NCBI GenBank assembly: GCA_032027125.1
Contig: JAVSMQ010000001.1
Span: 470,160-534,159, forward strand
Length of the DNA stretch: 64,000 bases
Source: JANJTB01 sp032027125
GTDB taxonomy: Bacteria; Bacteroidota; Ignavibacteria; Kapaibacteriales; UBA2268
Direction of reading: 5' to 3'
In this document: positions 25,401-34,425 of the stretch, in pieces
How positions within the stretch are numbered: the stretch's first letter is position 1
Layout: each line of letters starts with the position of its first letter
Notes under the pieces: generated by a model
Seen by the model: only the letters and a program-made list of their open reading frames with translations
What the model was told of the DNA's origin: nothing
Database searches by the model: none
Program-made: the position numbers and the translations under genes

Positions 25401-27738
25401 TATATAGTACAGTATAACCTTTACCAAACCAAGCTTGGAGTTTAAGATTCATAAGTGTTCCTTCATTGTTTCTTACCCAATCATGAAGTTTTCTCATTTC
25501 CAAACGAACTGATTTTTTACCCATAAAAATCCGGTCAATTAGTACACCCATTGTGTTTGCAACAGTTTGTTTGTTATAAACATGGGCTTCAAAATTAAAA
25601 TGGTCATAAGAATTATCTAAGAAATCTGAAGTTGAATATACTGAAGATAGATAATCAATATCATCAATTTGATCATAGAAATAGGTATAATCAGCTTCAA
25701 TAAGTGTGTCTAACCCAAATTTTGTCATCATTATTTTTGTTGATGGATTTAACTTTATATCCATTGTAGCTGGATTATCAGTATCACCATCATAAAGCAA
25801 CCCTTTTGCACCCATAATTATTGGATTCCAATTCATCAATTGAAATTCCTCACCAGTAATTACCCTTGTACCATTTGGATGAGAAGCACAATAGCTGTAT
25901 TGTGTACTGTTAACAGGTGCCGGGAAGATAAACCCTTCAACAAAAGTTTGGGCAAACCACGGAATATCAGAATATTGAAATCCTGCAGAAAATTTTTTGA
26001 AATAATTTGTATATAAATTCCACTCCCAATATGCCTGAGTTGAAATAGGTCCGCCAGCATACTTCACTTTCTCATCATTTGTATAAATATCAGTATCATC
26101 CTTTAAATCATCGAAAAGTTGACTTAAAGTCAAATCATTTCTGTATCGCAAGAATGTTTCCCATTCTGAAGTATATCGGTTAACATCTCCATTGTCCCAT
26201 CTTTTCTTTTTATAACCCTGAGTTATACCCATATGCTTCCATGCTTCATACGTTTCCTGATAACTATTTGATTTACAGAAAGGATTGGCAACATGGGGAG
26301 TCATTTTGGCATAACTATACCATTTATCAGCCGGATTAATATAATAATCGTAATGTGCAGGTAAAGAAGCTCCGGATTGGCCTGTTATTATATTCCCCAC
26401 TAATTTACTGAAATGCCTTTCAGCAGCCCAGTTAATAGGTGAACCCTCGACATTAATTATAAAACGAGATGGCTGAATTCCGCGACTTGAATATGATGGG
26501 TCAGTAAGTTTTGTCATATCATCCTGAATACCATCTTCTATTAAATTATCATAATCACCATTTAATAGTTTCCTTGTATTTGGAGTCTCAAACTTTATCC
26601 AGTTAATAGCAACCGCACAATTTCCCATGTAAGTAACTTTTAGATTTAACTGATCTATTTGACCTACTCCTACCTGCAAATTATGTTGTTTTAATCTTGC
26701 ATTGTCGCTAAAATCTAATCCAGTAAATTCAATATAGCCTGAAATGGTTATATCGCCATTATCTTCTGTAGTGGAAGGTAACATATATTCTTTTACTATC
26801 ATCTGTGGTTCATCTTCAAGAGGATAAGTCAAATTCCATCTTAAACCATATCCGTTAGGATTATCAAAGTCATTAAGTTGGTCACTTGGAATTTGACGAA
26901 ATTTTGCTGTACGTGTATAATAGACATTATTGCCATAAACATCTATATGGTCCAGATAAGTATATGGTACTTCGATTTTAAGAACGTCCACATCTTCAAA
27001 CCCATCTTCGTCGTATAGTCGCCTAAGATTGATACTTACATAAAAAGCCCTGCCGGAGAAGTTATCGTCAATTTCATCACTACCACCATCATGATATGTA
27101 AGTAGATTGTTGGGCCAAGGATTGGAAAGGATTTCTGTATTTGGTGATATATTGTCCTCAACTTTAAGCCTCCATTTATTGTCAGGGAATTGAGAAACAA
27201 TACAATTTGGATTTTTATCTTTAAATCCAAATATATGATTGTTCGGGTCATCAGGCGCATTATAAGGTTCATCAGTGAGTTTAATCAACTTATAATCATC
27301 CGTAGGGTCATGAGCCAATGCCGCCGAATAACATAATGATTTTGTAAACATGATTTGGTCGTCGTATTTGCAATGTGTATATAGCCAAAATTCATGATAA
27401 ATTGTTTGACCACCAATTTCTTCGGTATAACCATCTGCCCAGGATGCTCTGACAAATAAATTGGTATTACTATTATAGTAATCATTTGGTTCTATTCCCC
27501 AACCGGTACCAATGTCAGATTGATTTGCAAGCATCGCTTTCGAAATTTTTCTTTGTCCACCCCAATGCCAACCTAATGTATAGTTATTTATTTTGAAATA
27601 ATCCAAATTACCATTTAAGTAACCATCATTAACTGTGTTACCATCTATGTCCTTATAATCAAATGATTTTTGAGTAGGTTCTACATTTTGTGAAAAAGCT
27701 ACTGTAATTGCTAAAAAGAAAATTGCTATTATCTTCAT
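22450..27738 (-). CDS. Giant secreted protein with T9SS type A sorting domain
   Basis: 1762 residues, ATG at 27736-27738. A signal sequence (MKIIAIFFLAITVAFSQ) and a C-terminal type IX sorting domain (SCMPNPAKEILNVAVYA, then LQLYNQQGMMVWENNF, GMYLIRANITTKDG, ending SKVLILK) mark it as exported to the surface by the Por system. The long middle has no domain I can name; it is rich in Tyr, Asn and Asp with many short beta segments. One CPSCH motif occurs near residue 1500 (YNDCPSCHSTQS), a possible but unproven haem site. It follows the 27750 gene by 11 bases in one operon and ends with a strong terminator. Confidence 0.85.
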   Translation of the reverse strand: MKIIAIFFLAITVAFSQNVEPTQKSFDYKDIDGNTVNDGYLNGNLDYFKINNYTLGWHWGGQRKISKAMLANQSDIGTGWGIEPNDYYNSNTNLFVRASWADGYTEEIGGQTIYHEFWLYTHCKYDDQIMFTKSLCYSAALAHDPTDDYKLIKLTDEPYNAPDDPNNHIFGFKDKNPNCIVSQFPDNKWRLKVEDNISPNTEILSNPWPNNLLTYHDGGSDEIDDNFSGRAFYVSINLRRLYDEDGFEDVDVLKIEVPYTYLDHIDVYGNNVYYTRTAKFRQIPSDQLNDFDNPNGYGLRWNLTYPLEDEPQMIVKEYMLPSTTEDNGDITISGYIEFTGLDFSDNARLKQHNLQVGVGQIDQLNLKVTYMGNCAVAINWIKFETPNTRKLLNGDYDNLIEDGIQDDMTKLTDPSYSSRGIQPSRFIINVEGSPINWAAERHFSKLVGNIITGQSGASLPAHYDYYINPADKWYSYAKMTPHVANPFCKSNSYQETYEAWKHMGITQGYKKKRWDNGDVNRYTSEWETFLRYRNDLTLSQLFDDLKDDTDIYTNDEKVKYAGGPISTQAYWEWNLYTNYFKKFSAGFQYSDIPWFAQTFVEGFIFPAPVNSTQYSYCASHPNGTRVITGEEFQLMNWNPIIMGAKGLLYDGDTDNPATMDIKLNPSTKIMMTKFGLDTLIEADYTYFYDQIDDIDYLSSVYSTSDFLDNSYDHFNFEAHVYNKQTVANTMGVLIDRIFMGKKSVRLEMRKLHDWVRNNEGTLMNLKLQAWFGKGYTVLYNQRRTFASDSMFKKFVRISDIRTRKLYGITANGYTGGPEEEPIQESFFDVTLLCDKNDTVMTNTFYIGVQNRRSDPFIYLESENETDKWLHLTTSEFDNICNLANGANNPVTNTHYTQNEWKDLYYKRLGCREITIPFNYCDPNNGNDYNLLHVTELKDSTATNPLWPWWRQEKFNNAVDVVIGQNGSLPVNFLPGEGKIFKVEVLKPEPLSGNLAYSNQSKFVVFPEYDGNNNPTDVVRYHLTYTKPNTDPSQYKNGIMSVFYRRSAPMAKVTNKENLQIDWEQELCVSDNIFIYGFRTDHTFPGSPTSPIVPCYYPSMVVRREGSSTKAYVVFSAEAEGQFICTDLYCPPDIDECYDVLNPICEAILNVAGTTVTWNGQANAIQNVVHGFRDNYGTPVINASYSGNYYAWSDSLCGIGVGYKAIGNTNTTKTSLKAINGFASHPSINVYSILGKEENDCSIVWQEKSTLNSQPYIYYTKLRMNGGILDHFLPTNIYNLNDIWNDCLRLSSNISGEMPTIYRILQTQDAPDAPDEVYAVREVIAWNSNPKLSILRRSLLNLYDEGETEPYYLSFASPIRKIIGNSSTMAPINLFSNPVMSQITSYNLGNSLLPVGGSQYEYLLNFEDNWDNNVLGSGNKIFHLRENFHQLDLKISDFKKIIYPVAEGQYPHLAYSPVENENGNVWKNHRVYNQGVMESYDRIVPNPIYFHPYNDCPSCHSTQSIVGFDTDPFRGGGIGNTSMSFPSIPVPTPLPINLPYQAVSDSLGEYVIPVEQDTIYTDWVLIDSTAELQYLSSLRDTTTVLFKLQKLSDSSFVDLPAPYTPGVIFSHQVFYLVNGNNDQYRLAMINTDSTLEYGENMYFDAPFVIDTIYAKSSFEVKQNVINLNKHILADKTFNLSCMPNPAKEILNVAVYANQNTNVESVVLQLYNQQGMMVWENNFQINSTAAIPVDDFSNGMYLIRANITTKDGFYTETSKVLILK

Positions 27739-27749
27739 TTCATTATTCC

Positions 27750-29033
27750 TTACTCTGTTACTAAAAATTTTGAAGAATACTGATTTTGTCCTTCTGTAAT
27801 GTTTAGTAGGTAAGTTCCCCTCGGCAATATAAGTGGTACCCTCATTTCATTGCCGATTGACTGTGATTTGATAAGTCGTACCATTTTTCCGTTGATATTA
27901 AATATTTCGATATTAACCTGGTTGCCTACTGACCGGATACCAGTAATGGTTAGATTTCCTTTCTGATATGATGCCTGTATTGTTATATTTTCAGTATTGT
28001 TTTCTACACTGCTTAGGATTTTATTTAAATCAAAAGCAACGATAGAACCAACTAAGTTTGGAGAGCCAGGCCCGATAAAAAGTATATCCCTTTCTTTATT
28101 TGTTTCCATCATAAAAACACGTTCCGGAAATTCATAAATATCGTTTCTGAAATCATCAGATATTCTCATAATTGAAGTCTTTTCTGATTGTATTCCTAAG
28201 AGCTCTTCACTTAAAAAAGTGAATCTACTTATATTCAATCCTATCCCTGTCCTTGTATAGTGTTTAACGATATTATAATTATCGGTATCAAAAATAATTA
28301 TACCCATACCACCATAAAATGCAACTTTTCTGCTCAAGTTTGAGAACTCAATTTTAGGTATCTGGTAGTTTTGGTCTTCAAATTTTTCCAACTCTTTGAT
28401 CAATTTCAGTGTATTAGCATCCCAGAGCTTTAGAGAGGTATAAGACTTTCCGAACACGTCCTGCCCACTGCCACCGGTTGCAAAGAAACGTCCGTCGGGG
28501 GAGAAGGCGATTTTAGTAATCATTTCTTCTGTTTTGATGTATGAACGTAGTTGAGTTTCCAAGTTAAGAATAACTATTGATGAATCATGACCCATTGAAC
28601 CAGGAGGGTAGCTAATTGCCGCATAGGCGATTTTGTTTGAACTTGAATTAAACGTAGCAAGATTTCCATATCCTACAGTATCAAATTTTAAAGTAATTAA
28701 ATCTGTTACTATAACTCTATCATAAGTTGTAGCTAAATATTTTCCATCATCGGATATATCAATTGATGAGATTGATTTATTAGGTATAATGAAATTCCTT
28801 ATAAGTTTGCCGTTACTCCCGTCGATTTCGTAAATTTTACTTAAAAAGTATGCAAAAATATTCCCGTTCGGATGGACTGCAAATCCATCAATTCTCCCAA
28901 TTGTAGAATCAGCGACCCAAAGAATATTGGGGTCAAGCTCATCCAGCACACTCGTCTGGCTCCAAGCCGGACTAAGATTTAAGAATAGCAGCACCAAAGC
29001 CGCCGCCGCCGATAAAAACATTTTTTGTTTCAT
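27750..29033 (-). CDS. Secreted beta-propeller (WD40/YVTN-like) protein with T9SS sorting domain
   Basis: 427 residues, ATG at 29031-29033. Signal sequence MKQKMFLSAAAALVLLFLNL and onward to AWSQ. The middle has propeller-type blades: GFAVHPNGNIFAYFL, SIDISDDGKYLATTYDR, KIAFSPDGRFFATGG with LKLWDANTLKL. The C-terminus (VNIEIFNINGKMVRLIKSQ, PRGTYLLNI, SKFLVTE) is a T9SS sorting domain. It is encoded 11 bases before the giant T9SS protein, suggesting that the two work together at the cell surface. No enzymatic motif visible. Confidence 0.85.
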   Translation of the reverse strand: MKQKMFLSAAAALVLLFLNLSPAWSQTSVLDELDPNILWVADSTIGRIDGFAVHPNGNIFAYFLSKIYEIDGSNGKLIRNFIIPNKSISSIDISDDGKYLATTYDRVIVTDLITLKFDTVGYGNLATFNSSSNKIAYAAISYPPGSMGHDSSIVILNLETQLRSYIKTEEMITKIAFSPDGRFFATGGSGQDVFGKSYTSLKLWDANTLKLIKELEKFEDQNYQIPKIEFSNLSRKVAFYGGMGIIIFDTDNYNIVKHYTRTGIGLNISRFTFLSEELLGIQSEKTSIMRISDDFRNDIYEFPERVFMMETNKERDILFIGPGSPNLVGSIVAFDLNKILSSVENNTENITIQASYQKGNLTITGIRSVGNQVNIEIFNINGKMVRLIKSQSIGNEMRVPLILPRGTYLLNITEGQNQYSSKFLVTE

Positions 29034-29359
29034 AATGAAACTCCTTATTTTAATTTGAAAAAAAATAAATATTCCCTAAGTAATAATCTGTTACATATTA
29101 CTCAAAGAACATATCAAATCTATTTTAAAACCCAAAATACTTTTCTTCTTTCTCTTCATCATAACGTTTTCTTTGATTTGCCGTTTTTGCTTTACAAACT
29201 TATAAAGATTTTTTTATTTTACAAAATATTATTAAGTATTATTACTGAATTTACAAAAAAAATACTTTTTTTTTATTTAAAGTTGTGGTATTTCCAATTC
29301 ATGAGGATGTACTTTTTATAGAAACTTGTAAATAATGTGTAGCGGGAAGCAGGATTTAT
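29034..29359. other. Intergenic region between the T9SS operon and pckA
   Basis: AT-rich. It must contain the promoter of the 29033 start on the minus strand; nothing else is supportable except the pckA terminator that follows at 29360-29388. Confidence 0.5.
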
Positions 29360-29388
29360 AATCCCTCCTTTATTTACAAGAAGGGATT
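29360..29388 (-). terminator. Hairpin terminator after pckA
   Basis: AATCCCT and AAGGGATT pair, with an inner CTT/AAG, around TATTTAC, 19 bases downstream of the pckA stop. The T-tail is weak. Confidence 0.6.
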
Positions 29389-29407
29389 ATTTGGGGTTAT
29401 ATTATAC

Positions 29408-31048
29408 CTACAATTTCGGTCCGGCTGCTACCAGACTTTTGCCGCGCTCGGTATCAGCAAAATTCTCAAAATTTTTGATGAATTTTTCAGCAAGTTTAAT
29501 TGCTTGTGCATCCCATTCAGCGGGATTTTCCCAAAGATTTCTCGGATTTAAAAGTTTATTGTCAACGTCATGCAGCGATTTTGGAATCATCAATCCAAAT
29601 ATCGGTAATTCTTCAAATTCAGCATTTTCAATCGAACCGTCTAAAATAGCATCAATAATTGCACGGGTAGAAGGTATGTCAATTCTGTGACCGACTCCTG
29701 CAGGTCCTCCAATCCATCCTGTATTCACAAGATACGCCAACGAATCATTCATTTCCATTTTGCGAGTCAGCTCACGGGCATAAAGTGTGGGATGGAGCAT
29801 AAGAAAAGCATTTCCGAAACATGCAGAAAATGATGGCGTAGGTTCTGTAACTCCGCGTTCAGTACCTGCAAGTTTTGCTGTATAGCCGCTCAGAAAGTGG
29901 TATTCGGTTTGTTCTTTGGTCAGTCTTGATACAGGCGGGAGTACTCCGAAAGCATCGGCTGTAAGAAAAATCACTTTGTCGGGATGTCCGCCTTTTGATA
30001 CCGGCTTGACAATATTTTCGATATGATTAAGCGGATATGATACTCTGGTATTTTCAGTTTTCTTGGAGCTGGTAAAGTCAACTTCACCTGTTTTTTCATC
30101 ATAAACGACATTTTCAAGGAGTGCATCTTTTTTAATTGCATGATAAATATCAGGTTCTTTTTCAGGGTCAAGATTAATACATTTAGCATAGCAGCCTCCC
30201 TCGAAATTAAACACTCCGTTATCATCCCAACCGTGCTCGTCATCACCAATTAACATTCTGTGGGGGTCGGTTGAAAGGGTTGTTTTACCTGTTCCGGACA
30301 AACCGAAGAATATTGCTGTATCACCTTCCTTACCCATATTGGCTGAGCAGTGCATTGAAGCAATCCCTTTGAGAGGAAGATAATAATTCATAATTGAGAA
30401 TATACCCTTCTTCATTTCGCCTCCATACCATGTGCCGCCGATGACAGCCATTCTTTCATGCAGATTAAAAGCAACGAAGACTTCACTGTTCAGTCCCTGC
30501 TCTTTCCAATTTGGATTGACTGTTTTTGAGGCATTTAAAACGACGAAATCAGGTTTGAAAACTGCAAGTTCATCTTCAGAAGGTTGTATGAACATATTTT
30601 TTACAAAATGTGCCTGCCAGGCAACTTCCATAATGAATCTGACACTGATACGGGTATCAGGATTGGCTCCGGCATATCCGTCAATAACATATAGTTTTTT
30701 TCCGGAAAGCTGATTAGCCGATAAATCTTTGAGGCTGTTCCATATTTCCGGCGAGATAGGTTTGTTATCCGAACTTTTCATACCGGGTTGCGGGTTTGCC
30801 CACCAAACGGTATTTTCAGTAGTATCATCACGAACAATGTATTTATCTTTAGGCGACCTTCCGGTAAAAATACCGGTATCAACCGCTACAGCTCCAAGAT
30901 TAGTCACAAAACCGCGTTCGAACCCATGAAGTTCCGGATTTGTTTCGTGTTTGTACAGTTCATCAAAAGATAAGTTAAGATAAACCTCATCAACATTTTT
31001 GATACCATACCGGCTTAAATCTAATGTTTTCAATGCAAAATCCCCCAT
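29408..31048 (-). CDS. pckA: Phosphoenolpyruvate carboxykinase (ATP)
   Basis: 546 residues, close to the usual 530-540. It converts oxaloacetate plus ATP to phosphoenolpyruvate, CO2 and ADP at the entry of gluconeogenesis (or the reverse). Visible motifs: the kinase P-loop GLSGTGKTTLS, the metal-binding IGDDEHGWDD, the substrate-binding NTRVSYPLNHI, and PEPCK-specific FIMEVAWQAHFVKNMFIQP. ATG at 31046-31048. Single-gene unit with its own terminator; 140 AT-rich bases separate it from the polyprenyl synthase gene. Confidence 0.97.
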   Translation of the reverse strand: MGDFALKTLDLSRYGIKNVDEVYLNLSFDELYKHETNPELHGFERGFVTNLGAVAVDTGIFTGRSPKDKYIVRDDTTENTVWWANPQPGMKSSDNKPISPEIWNSLKDLSANQLSGKKLYVIDGYAGANPDTRISVRFIMEVAWQAHFVKNMFIQPSEDELAVFKPDFVVLNASKTVNPNWKEQGLNSEVFVAFNLHERMAVIGGTWYGGEMKKGIFSIMNYYLPLKGIASMHCSANMGKEGDTAIFFGLSGTGKTTLSTDPHRMLIGDDEHGWDDNGVFNFEGGCYAKCINLDPEKEPDIYHAIKKDALLENVVYDEKTGEVDFTSSKKTENTRVSYPLNHIENIVKPVSKGGHPDKVIFLTADAFGVLPPVSRLTKEQTEYHFLSGYTAKLAGTERGVTEPTPSFSACFGNAFLMLHPTLYARELTRKMEMNDSLAYLVNTGWIGGPAGVGHRIDIPSTRAIIDAILDGSIENAEFEELPIFGLMIPKSLHDVDNKLLNPRNLWENPAEWDAQAIKLAEKFIKNFENFADTERGKSLVAAGPKL

Positions 31049-31188
31049 AATTTTATACCTTCTAATTATTTATCATAACTTATGTTAAATTTTAATTTTG
31101 TTTAGAATAACATACAAAAATATGCAAATAAAATTTAAATTCAGCAATAAATTATAACAATTATGGGATTTATTTCACAATATCTACT

Positions 31189-32172
31189 TCAAACTACTCT
31201 TTTGTTTAGTGATGAAAGCAGCCATGCAAGCATTTCGGTATGTACATTCTTTTTGAGAAGTTTATAACTATTGCCGGCTTTTTCAAAATAGTTGTCTATT
31301 TCATTTTGAGCAAGATTATAAATTCCGTATTTTTTAAATAAATTATCAAGTTGTGGAATTTGTTCTTCCTGTAGTCCGTTATTATTCATGAATTCATTTA
31401 GCAGAACCTTATCTTCCTGACTATCGGCTAACTGTAATGCTGTAAGGATTAAAAAAGTCTTTTTCCCTTCAATAACATCTTTGCCGATTTTTTTGCCAAA
31501 ATCAGATTGAACAGCCGTCATATCAAGTAAATCATCCTGAATCTGAAAAGCAAGTCCGGCGTTTCTTGCTATATTACGCAGAGCCTCGATTTCCTCCGGT
31601 GCTGCCAAACCTATATGAGCTCCGATAGCTGCAGAGGTTTCGATAAGCCGTGCAGTTTTTTTGTCAATCATCTGAAGATAATCATCCATGCAGACATCTT
31701 TTTTTTCATTAAACATCATATCAAGAACCTGCCCCTCGCACACTTCAATCAATTCATTTGTAAACAATGCCGAGATTTCGTCGGCTCTTGGGTGCTGTCG
31801 GGAATTTGGAAGTAATTTATATGCATAACCAATCATCACATCGCCGGTAAGGATGGCTGTCGAAGAATCCCATTTTTCATGAATGGTCTGCTGCCCTCGT
31901 CTTAATGGAGAATTATCCATAATATCGTCATGTACCAAAGTGAAATTATGCAGCACTTCCAATGCTGCCGCACAATCGAGTGCATCAAGCGGATTGCCGC
32001 CGACAGCACCTGTACATATCATAGTCAGCACCGGTCTAAGACGTTTACCCCCTTCTTTCATAATATACCTGAATGGATGATATAATTGTGAAGGTTCGAT
32101 ATAAGGTACAGCAGTACTGATTCTATCCTCGATTAAGGATAAATATTCCGAATATTTTTGTTTGTAATCCAT
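31189..32172 (-). CDS. Polyprenyl (probably farnesyl/geranylgeranyl) diphosphate synthase
   Basis: 327 residues. Both Asp-rich motifs of trans-prenyltransferases are present: HDDIMDNSPLRRG (82-86) and QIQDDLLD (213-217), plus GGKRLRP. It condenses isopentenyl diphosphate with allylic diphosphates. Phe77 lies five residues before the first Asp motif, which in the family favours shorter products (C15-C20) over long quinone tails, though this is a rule of thumb. It lies 23 bases after dprA, so dprA and this gene are probably cotranscribed. Confidence 0.92.
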   Translation of the reverse strand: MDYKQKYSEYLSLIEDRISTAVPYIEPSQLYHPFRYIMKEGGKRLRPVLTMICTGAVGGNPLDALDCAAALEVLHNFTLVHDDIMDNSPLRRGQQTIHEKWDSSTAILTGDVMIGYAYKLLPNSRQHPRADEISALFTNELIEVCEGQVLDMMFNEKKDVCMDDYLQMIDKKTARLIETSAAIGAHIGLAAPEEIEALRNIARNAGLAFQIQDDLLDMTAVQSDFGKKIGKDVIEGKKTFLILTALQLADSQEDKVLLNEFMNNNGLQEEQIPQLDNLFKKYGIYNLAQNEIDNYFEKAGNSYKLLKKNVHTEMLAWLLSSLNKRVV

Positions 32173-32195
32173 AATAATTTCAATCTTTTTCTAAT

Positions 32196-33296
32196 TTAAG
32201 GTTTGACGTAATATTTGCCGGGGAGCTGTCTGATAATTCCCCGAAATTCAAGTTCTAAAAGTCTGACTAATCCTTCGGAAACATCAATATGTGCATCTTC
32301 AAGAATTTTGTCAATATGCAGCGGTTCATAAGTAATAAGGCTGAAAATAATTTCTTCATTCGGATGATTAAATGTCATATCTTTCTGGAAAGAAGTCTTT
32401 TTTACAAAGTCGAGTTTTGATAATCCAAGGTCCTCCAGAACCTGAGAAGGTGCAGTTACAAGAGTTGCCGAATTGGAGCGGATAAGCTGATTTGTACCCT
32501 CACTTTTTTCTGAAGATATACTCCCGGGCACAGCAAAAACATCCCGTGATTCACTCAATGCAAGTCTCGCTGTAATCAGTGAACCGCCTTTTGCGCCGCT
32601 TTCAATAACAACAACAGCTTTTGAAATGCCGGATATAATTCTGTTACGCTGCGGGAATGAACCAAGATTGGCAATATACCCGCATCTGTATTCACTTATC
32701 ACAGCACCGCCTGAGCCAATAATTCTTTCGGCATTCTTTCTTGAAATACTCGGAGAAACCATATCAATTCCGGAAGCCAGTACTGCATAAGTGCAGCCCT
32801 GCGCCCGTATTGTTGCATTATGGGCAATTGTATCAATACCGTGAGCAAGCCCGCTAACGACAATAATTTCATTTGCTGCAAAATACTCGGCAAATCTTTC
32901 GGCAGCCAGTTTTCCGTAAATTGTTGCATTACGTGTCCCGACAATGGCTATACCAACTGATTCAGCGGACTGAGTTGTACCTTTAATATATAAGACCGGC
33001 GGCGGGTAGCTTATCTCCTTAAGCAGAGAAGGATACTCATCATCCCAAATAGTAACAATTCTAATCCCCTGAGATTCACATTTGCTGATACAATCTTCAG
33101 CCTGTGTTTTATATGAACCTGCAATGTCGAATAAATCACCCTGCAGCTTCAAAAAGTTCAATGAATAATCAGAATTTTTAAATTCTTCATAAGAATTGTA
33201 CATGTCCACAATCGTTCTTATTTTACTTGATGTAATCCCTTTTATAAGGGTAAGAATTACTACATCTGTCAGGTTCCATTTTTTGGGCATTAACAT
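32196..33296 (-). CDS. dprA: DNA-processing protein DprA (Smf)
   Basis: 366 residues. N-terminal helical segment, central Rossmann-like DprA domain with VGTRNATIYGK, VSGLAHGIDTIAHNATI, SEYRCG and QRNRIISGISKAVVVIESGAKGGSLITARLA, and a C-terminal winged-helix domain (IIFSLITYEPLHIDKIL to the end). DprA loads RecA on incoming single-stranded DNA during natural transformation. ATG at 33294-33296 (another ATG two codons later). Upstream lies the palindromic repeat at 33427-33513. Confidence 0.96.
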   Translation of the reverse strand: MLMPKKWNLTDVVILTLIKGITSSKIRTIVDMYNSYEEFKNSDYSLNFLKLQGDLFDIAGSYKTQAEDCISKCESQGIRIVTIWDDEYPSLLKEISYPPPVLYIKGTTQSAESVGIAIVGTRNATIYGKLAAERFAEYFAANEIIVVSGLAHGIDTIAHNATIRAQGCTYAVLASGIDMVSPSISRKNAERIIGSGGAVISEYRCGYIANLGSFPQRNRIISGISKAVVVIESGAKGGSLITARLALSESRDVFAVPGSISSEKSEGTNQLIRSNSATLVTAPSQVLEDLGLSKLDFVKKTSFQKDMTFNHPNEEIIFSLITYEPLHIDKILEDAHIDVSEGLVRLLELEFRGIIRQLPGKYYVKP

Positions 33297-33426
33297 TTAA
33301 AGTATTACTGAATTTGTAAAACGCAACAATATAAAAATATCAATTTATTTTAAATAATCAGTAACTATTCAGTCGGATGTTATAAATTCTGTAGTTTATG
33401 TAAGTTTTACTTTTATCCAAACATTC

Positions 33427-33513
33427 AAAAACCCCCTAACCCCCTTTAAAAAAGGGGGGATACAATGATTGCCCTGTTTCCCCCTTTTTCAAAGGGGGAC
33501 TAAGGGGGTTTTT
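33427..33513. repeat. Palindromic repeat element, 87 bp
   Basis: The left end AAAAACCCCCTAACCCCC and the right end (read inward AAAAACCCCCTTAGTCCCCC) form an inverted repeat, with two smaller hairpins inside (CCCCCTTT/AAAGGGGG type). No coding capacity. Such C-tract/G-tract elements are dispersed in many Bacteroidota and cyanobacterial genomes. The rest of 33297-33645 shows nothing. Confidence 0.75.
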
Positions 33514-33645
33514 CTTAATTTGTCAGTATAATCATAAAATATTAACCAAGAAAAAGTTTTATTTCGACAATTATTTAGTTTGGTAACCAATTTGACATTT
33601 TTTTCTATTTCGTTCAATTTGGCAGAGTATTTTAAATAATCATAT

Positions 33646-34425
33646 TTATATTCTTGATAAAATTACAGCCGATGAACTTGCAACGTTTAAAGATTCAACA
33701 GCGGAACCGATTGGTATGTGAATAATGTCATCCGAACAGTCAATTATCTCATTCCGAATTCCTTTGGATTCATTTCCGAATATCAAAACAAATTTTTCAG
33801 GGAAAATAAAATCATTAACAGAAATTGAACCGCCGGTAATCTCTGCTGAAATGATTTTATACCCCTTTTCCTTCAAAATCAATAAATCGCGGAGAAGAAT
33901 TTCGGAATTGTAAACCTTTGAATTAAATACAGTGCCCATTGATACCCTGACAGCCCTTCTTAAATACGGCGAACTCGTGGATTTGTCAAATATTATTGAA
34001 TCAATTCCGAAAGCTGTACTATTTCTGATTATTGAGCCGACATTTTCAGAGTCAATTATTCCGTTTAAACAGACAATTCTGTCGGATAAATCATCAATTA
34101 CAATATTTTCAGGCTTTTGGGCTACTGCCATTACACCGGTATGCATTCTGAATCCAATAATCAGCTTTAGAATTTCTATATCGGCTGTCATTAACTTTAC
34201 ATGTTCACAATTTTCAATCAAGCCGTTATATTTTTCATAAAATGTATTTTTTGCCAATATTGAATGAATATGTAATTTCGACTTTAGCAATTTAACAACA
34301 ACTTTCTCTCCTTCAGCAACAAACAGACGATTTCCAGATGTATCAAGAATATTATCCCGCATTGAAAGATAATGCAATATTCTTTCATCTTCAACAGAAT
34401 TTATATGGATAATTTGTTTGGACAT
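33646..34425 (-). CDS. SpoU/TrmH family RNA 2'-O-methyltransferase
   Basis: 259 residues. An N-terminal substrate-binding region is followed by the SPOUT knot domain with all three motifs: NGIIDSENVGSIIRNSTAFGID, VLIFGNESKGIRNEI and IPIGSAVESLNVASSSAVIL. It transfers a methyl group from AdoMet to ribose 2'-OH in rRNA or tRNA; the target nucleotide is unknown. The ATG follows directly on the TAA of the giant vWA gene, so translation may be coupled, which is an odd pairing of a housekeeping enzyme with a surface protein. Confidence 0.92.
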   Translation of the reverse strand: MSKQIIHINSVEDERILHYLSMRDNILDTSGNRLFVAEGEKVVVKLLKSKLHIHSILAKNTFYEKYNGLIENCEHVKLMTADIEILKLIIGFRMHTGVMAVAQKPENIVIDDLSDRIVCLNGIIDSENVGSIIRNSTAFGIDSIIFDKSTSSPYLRRAVRVSMGTVFNSKVYNSEILLRDLLILKEKGYKIISAEITGGSISVNDFIFPEKFVLIFGNESKGIRNEIIDCSDDIIHIPIGSAVESLNVASSSAVILSRI

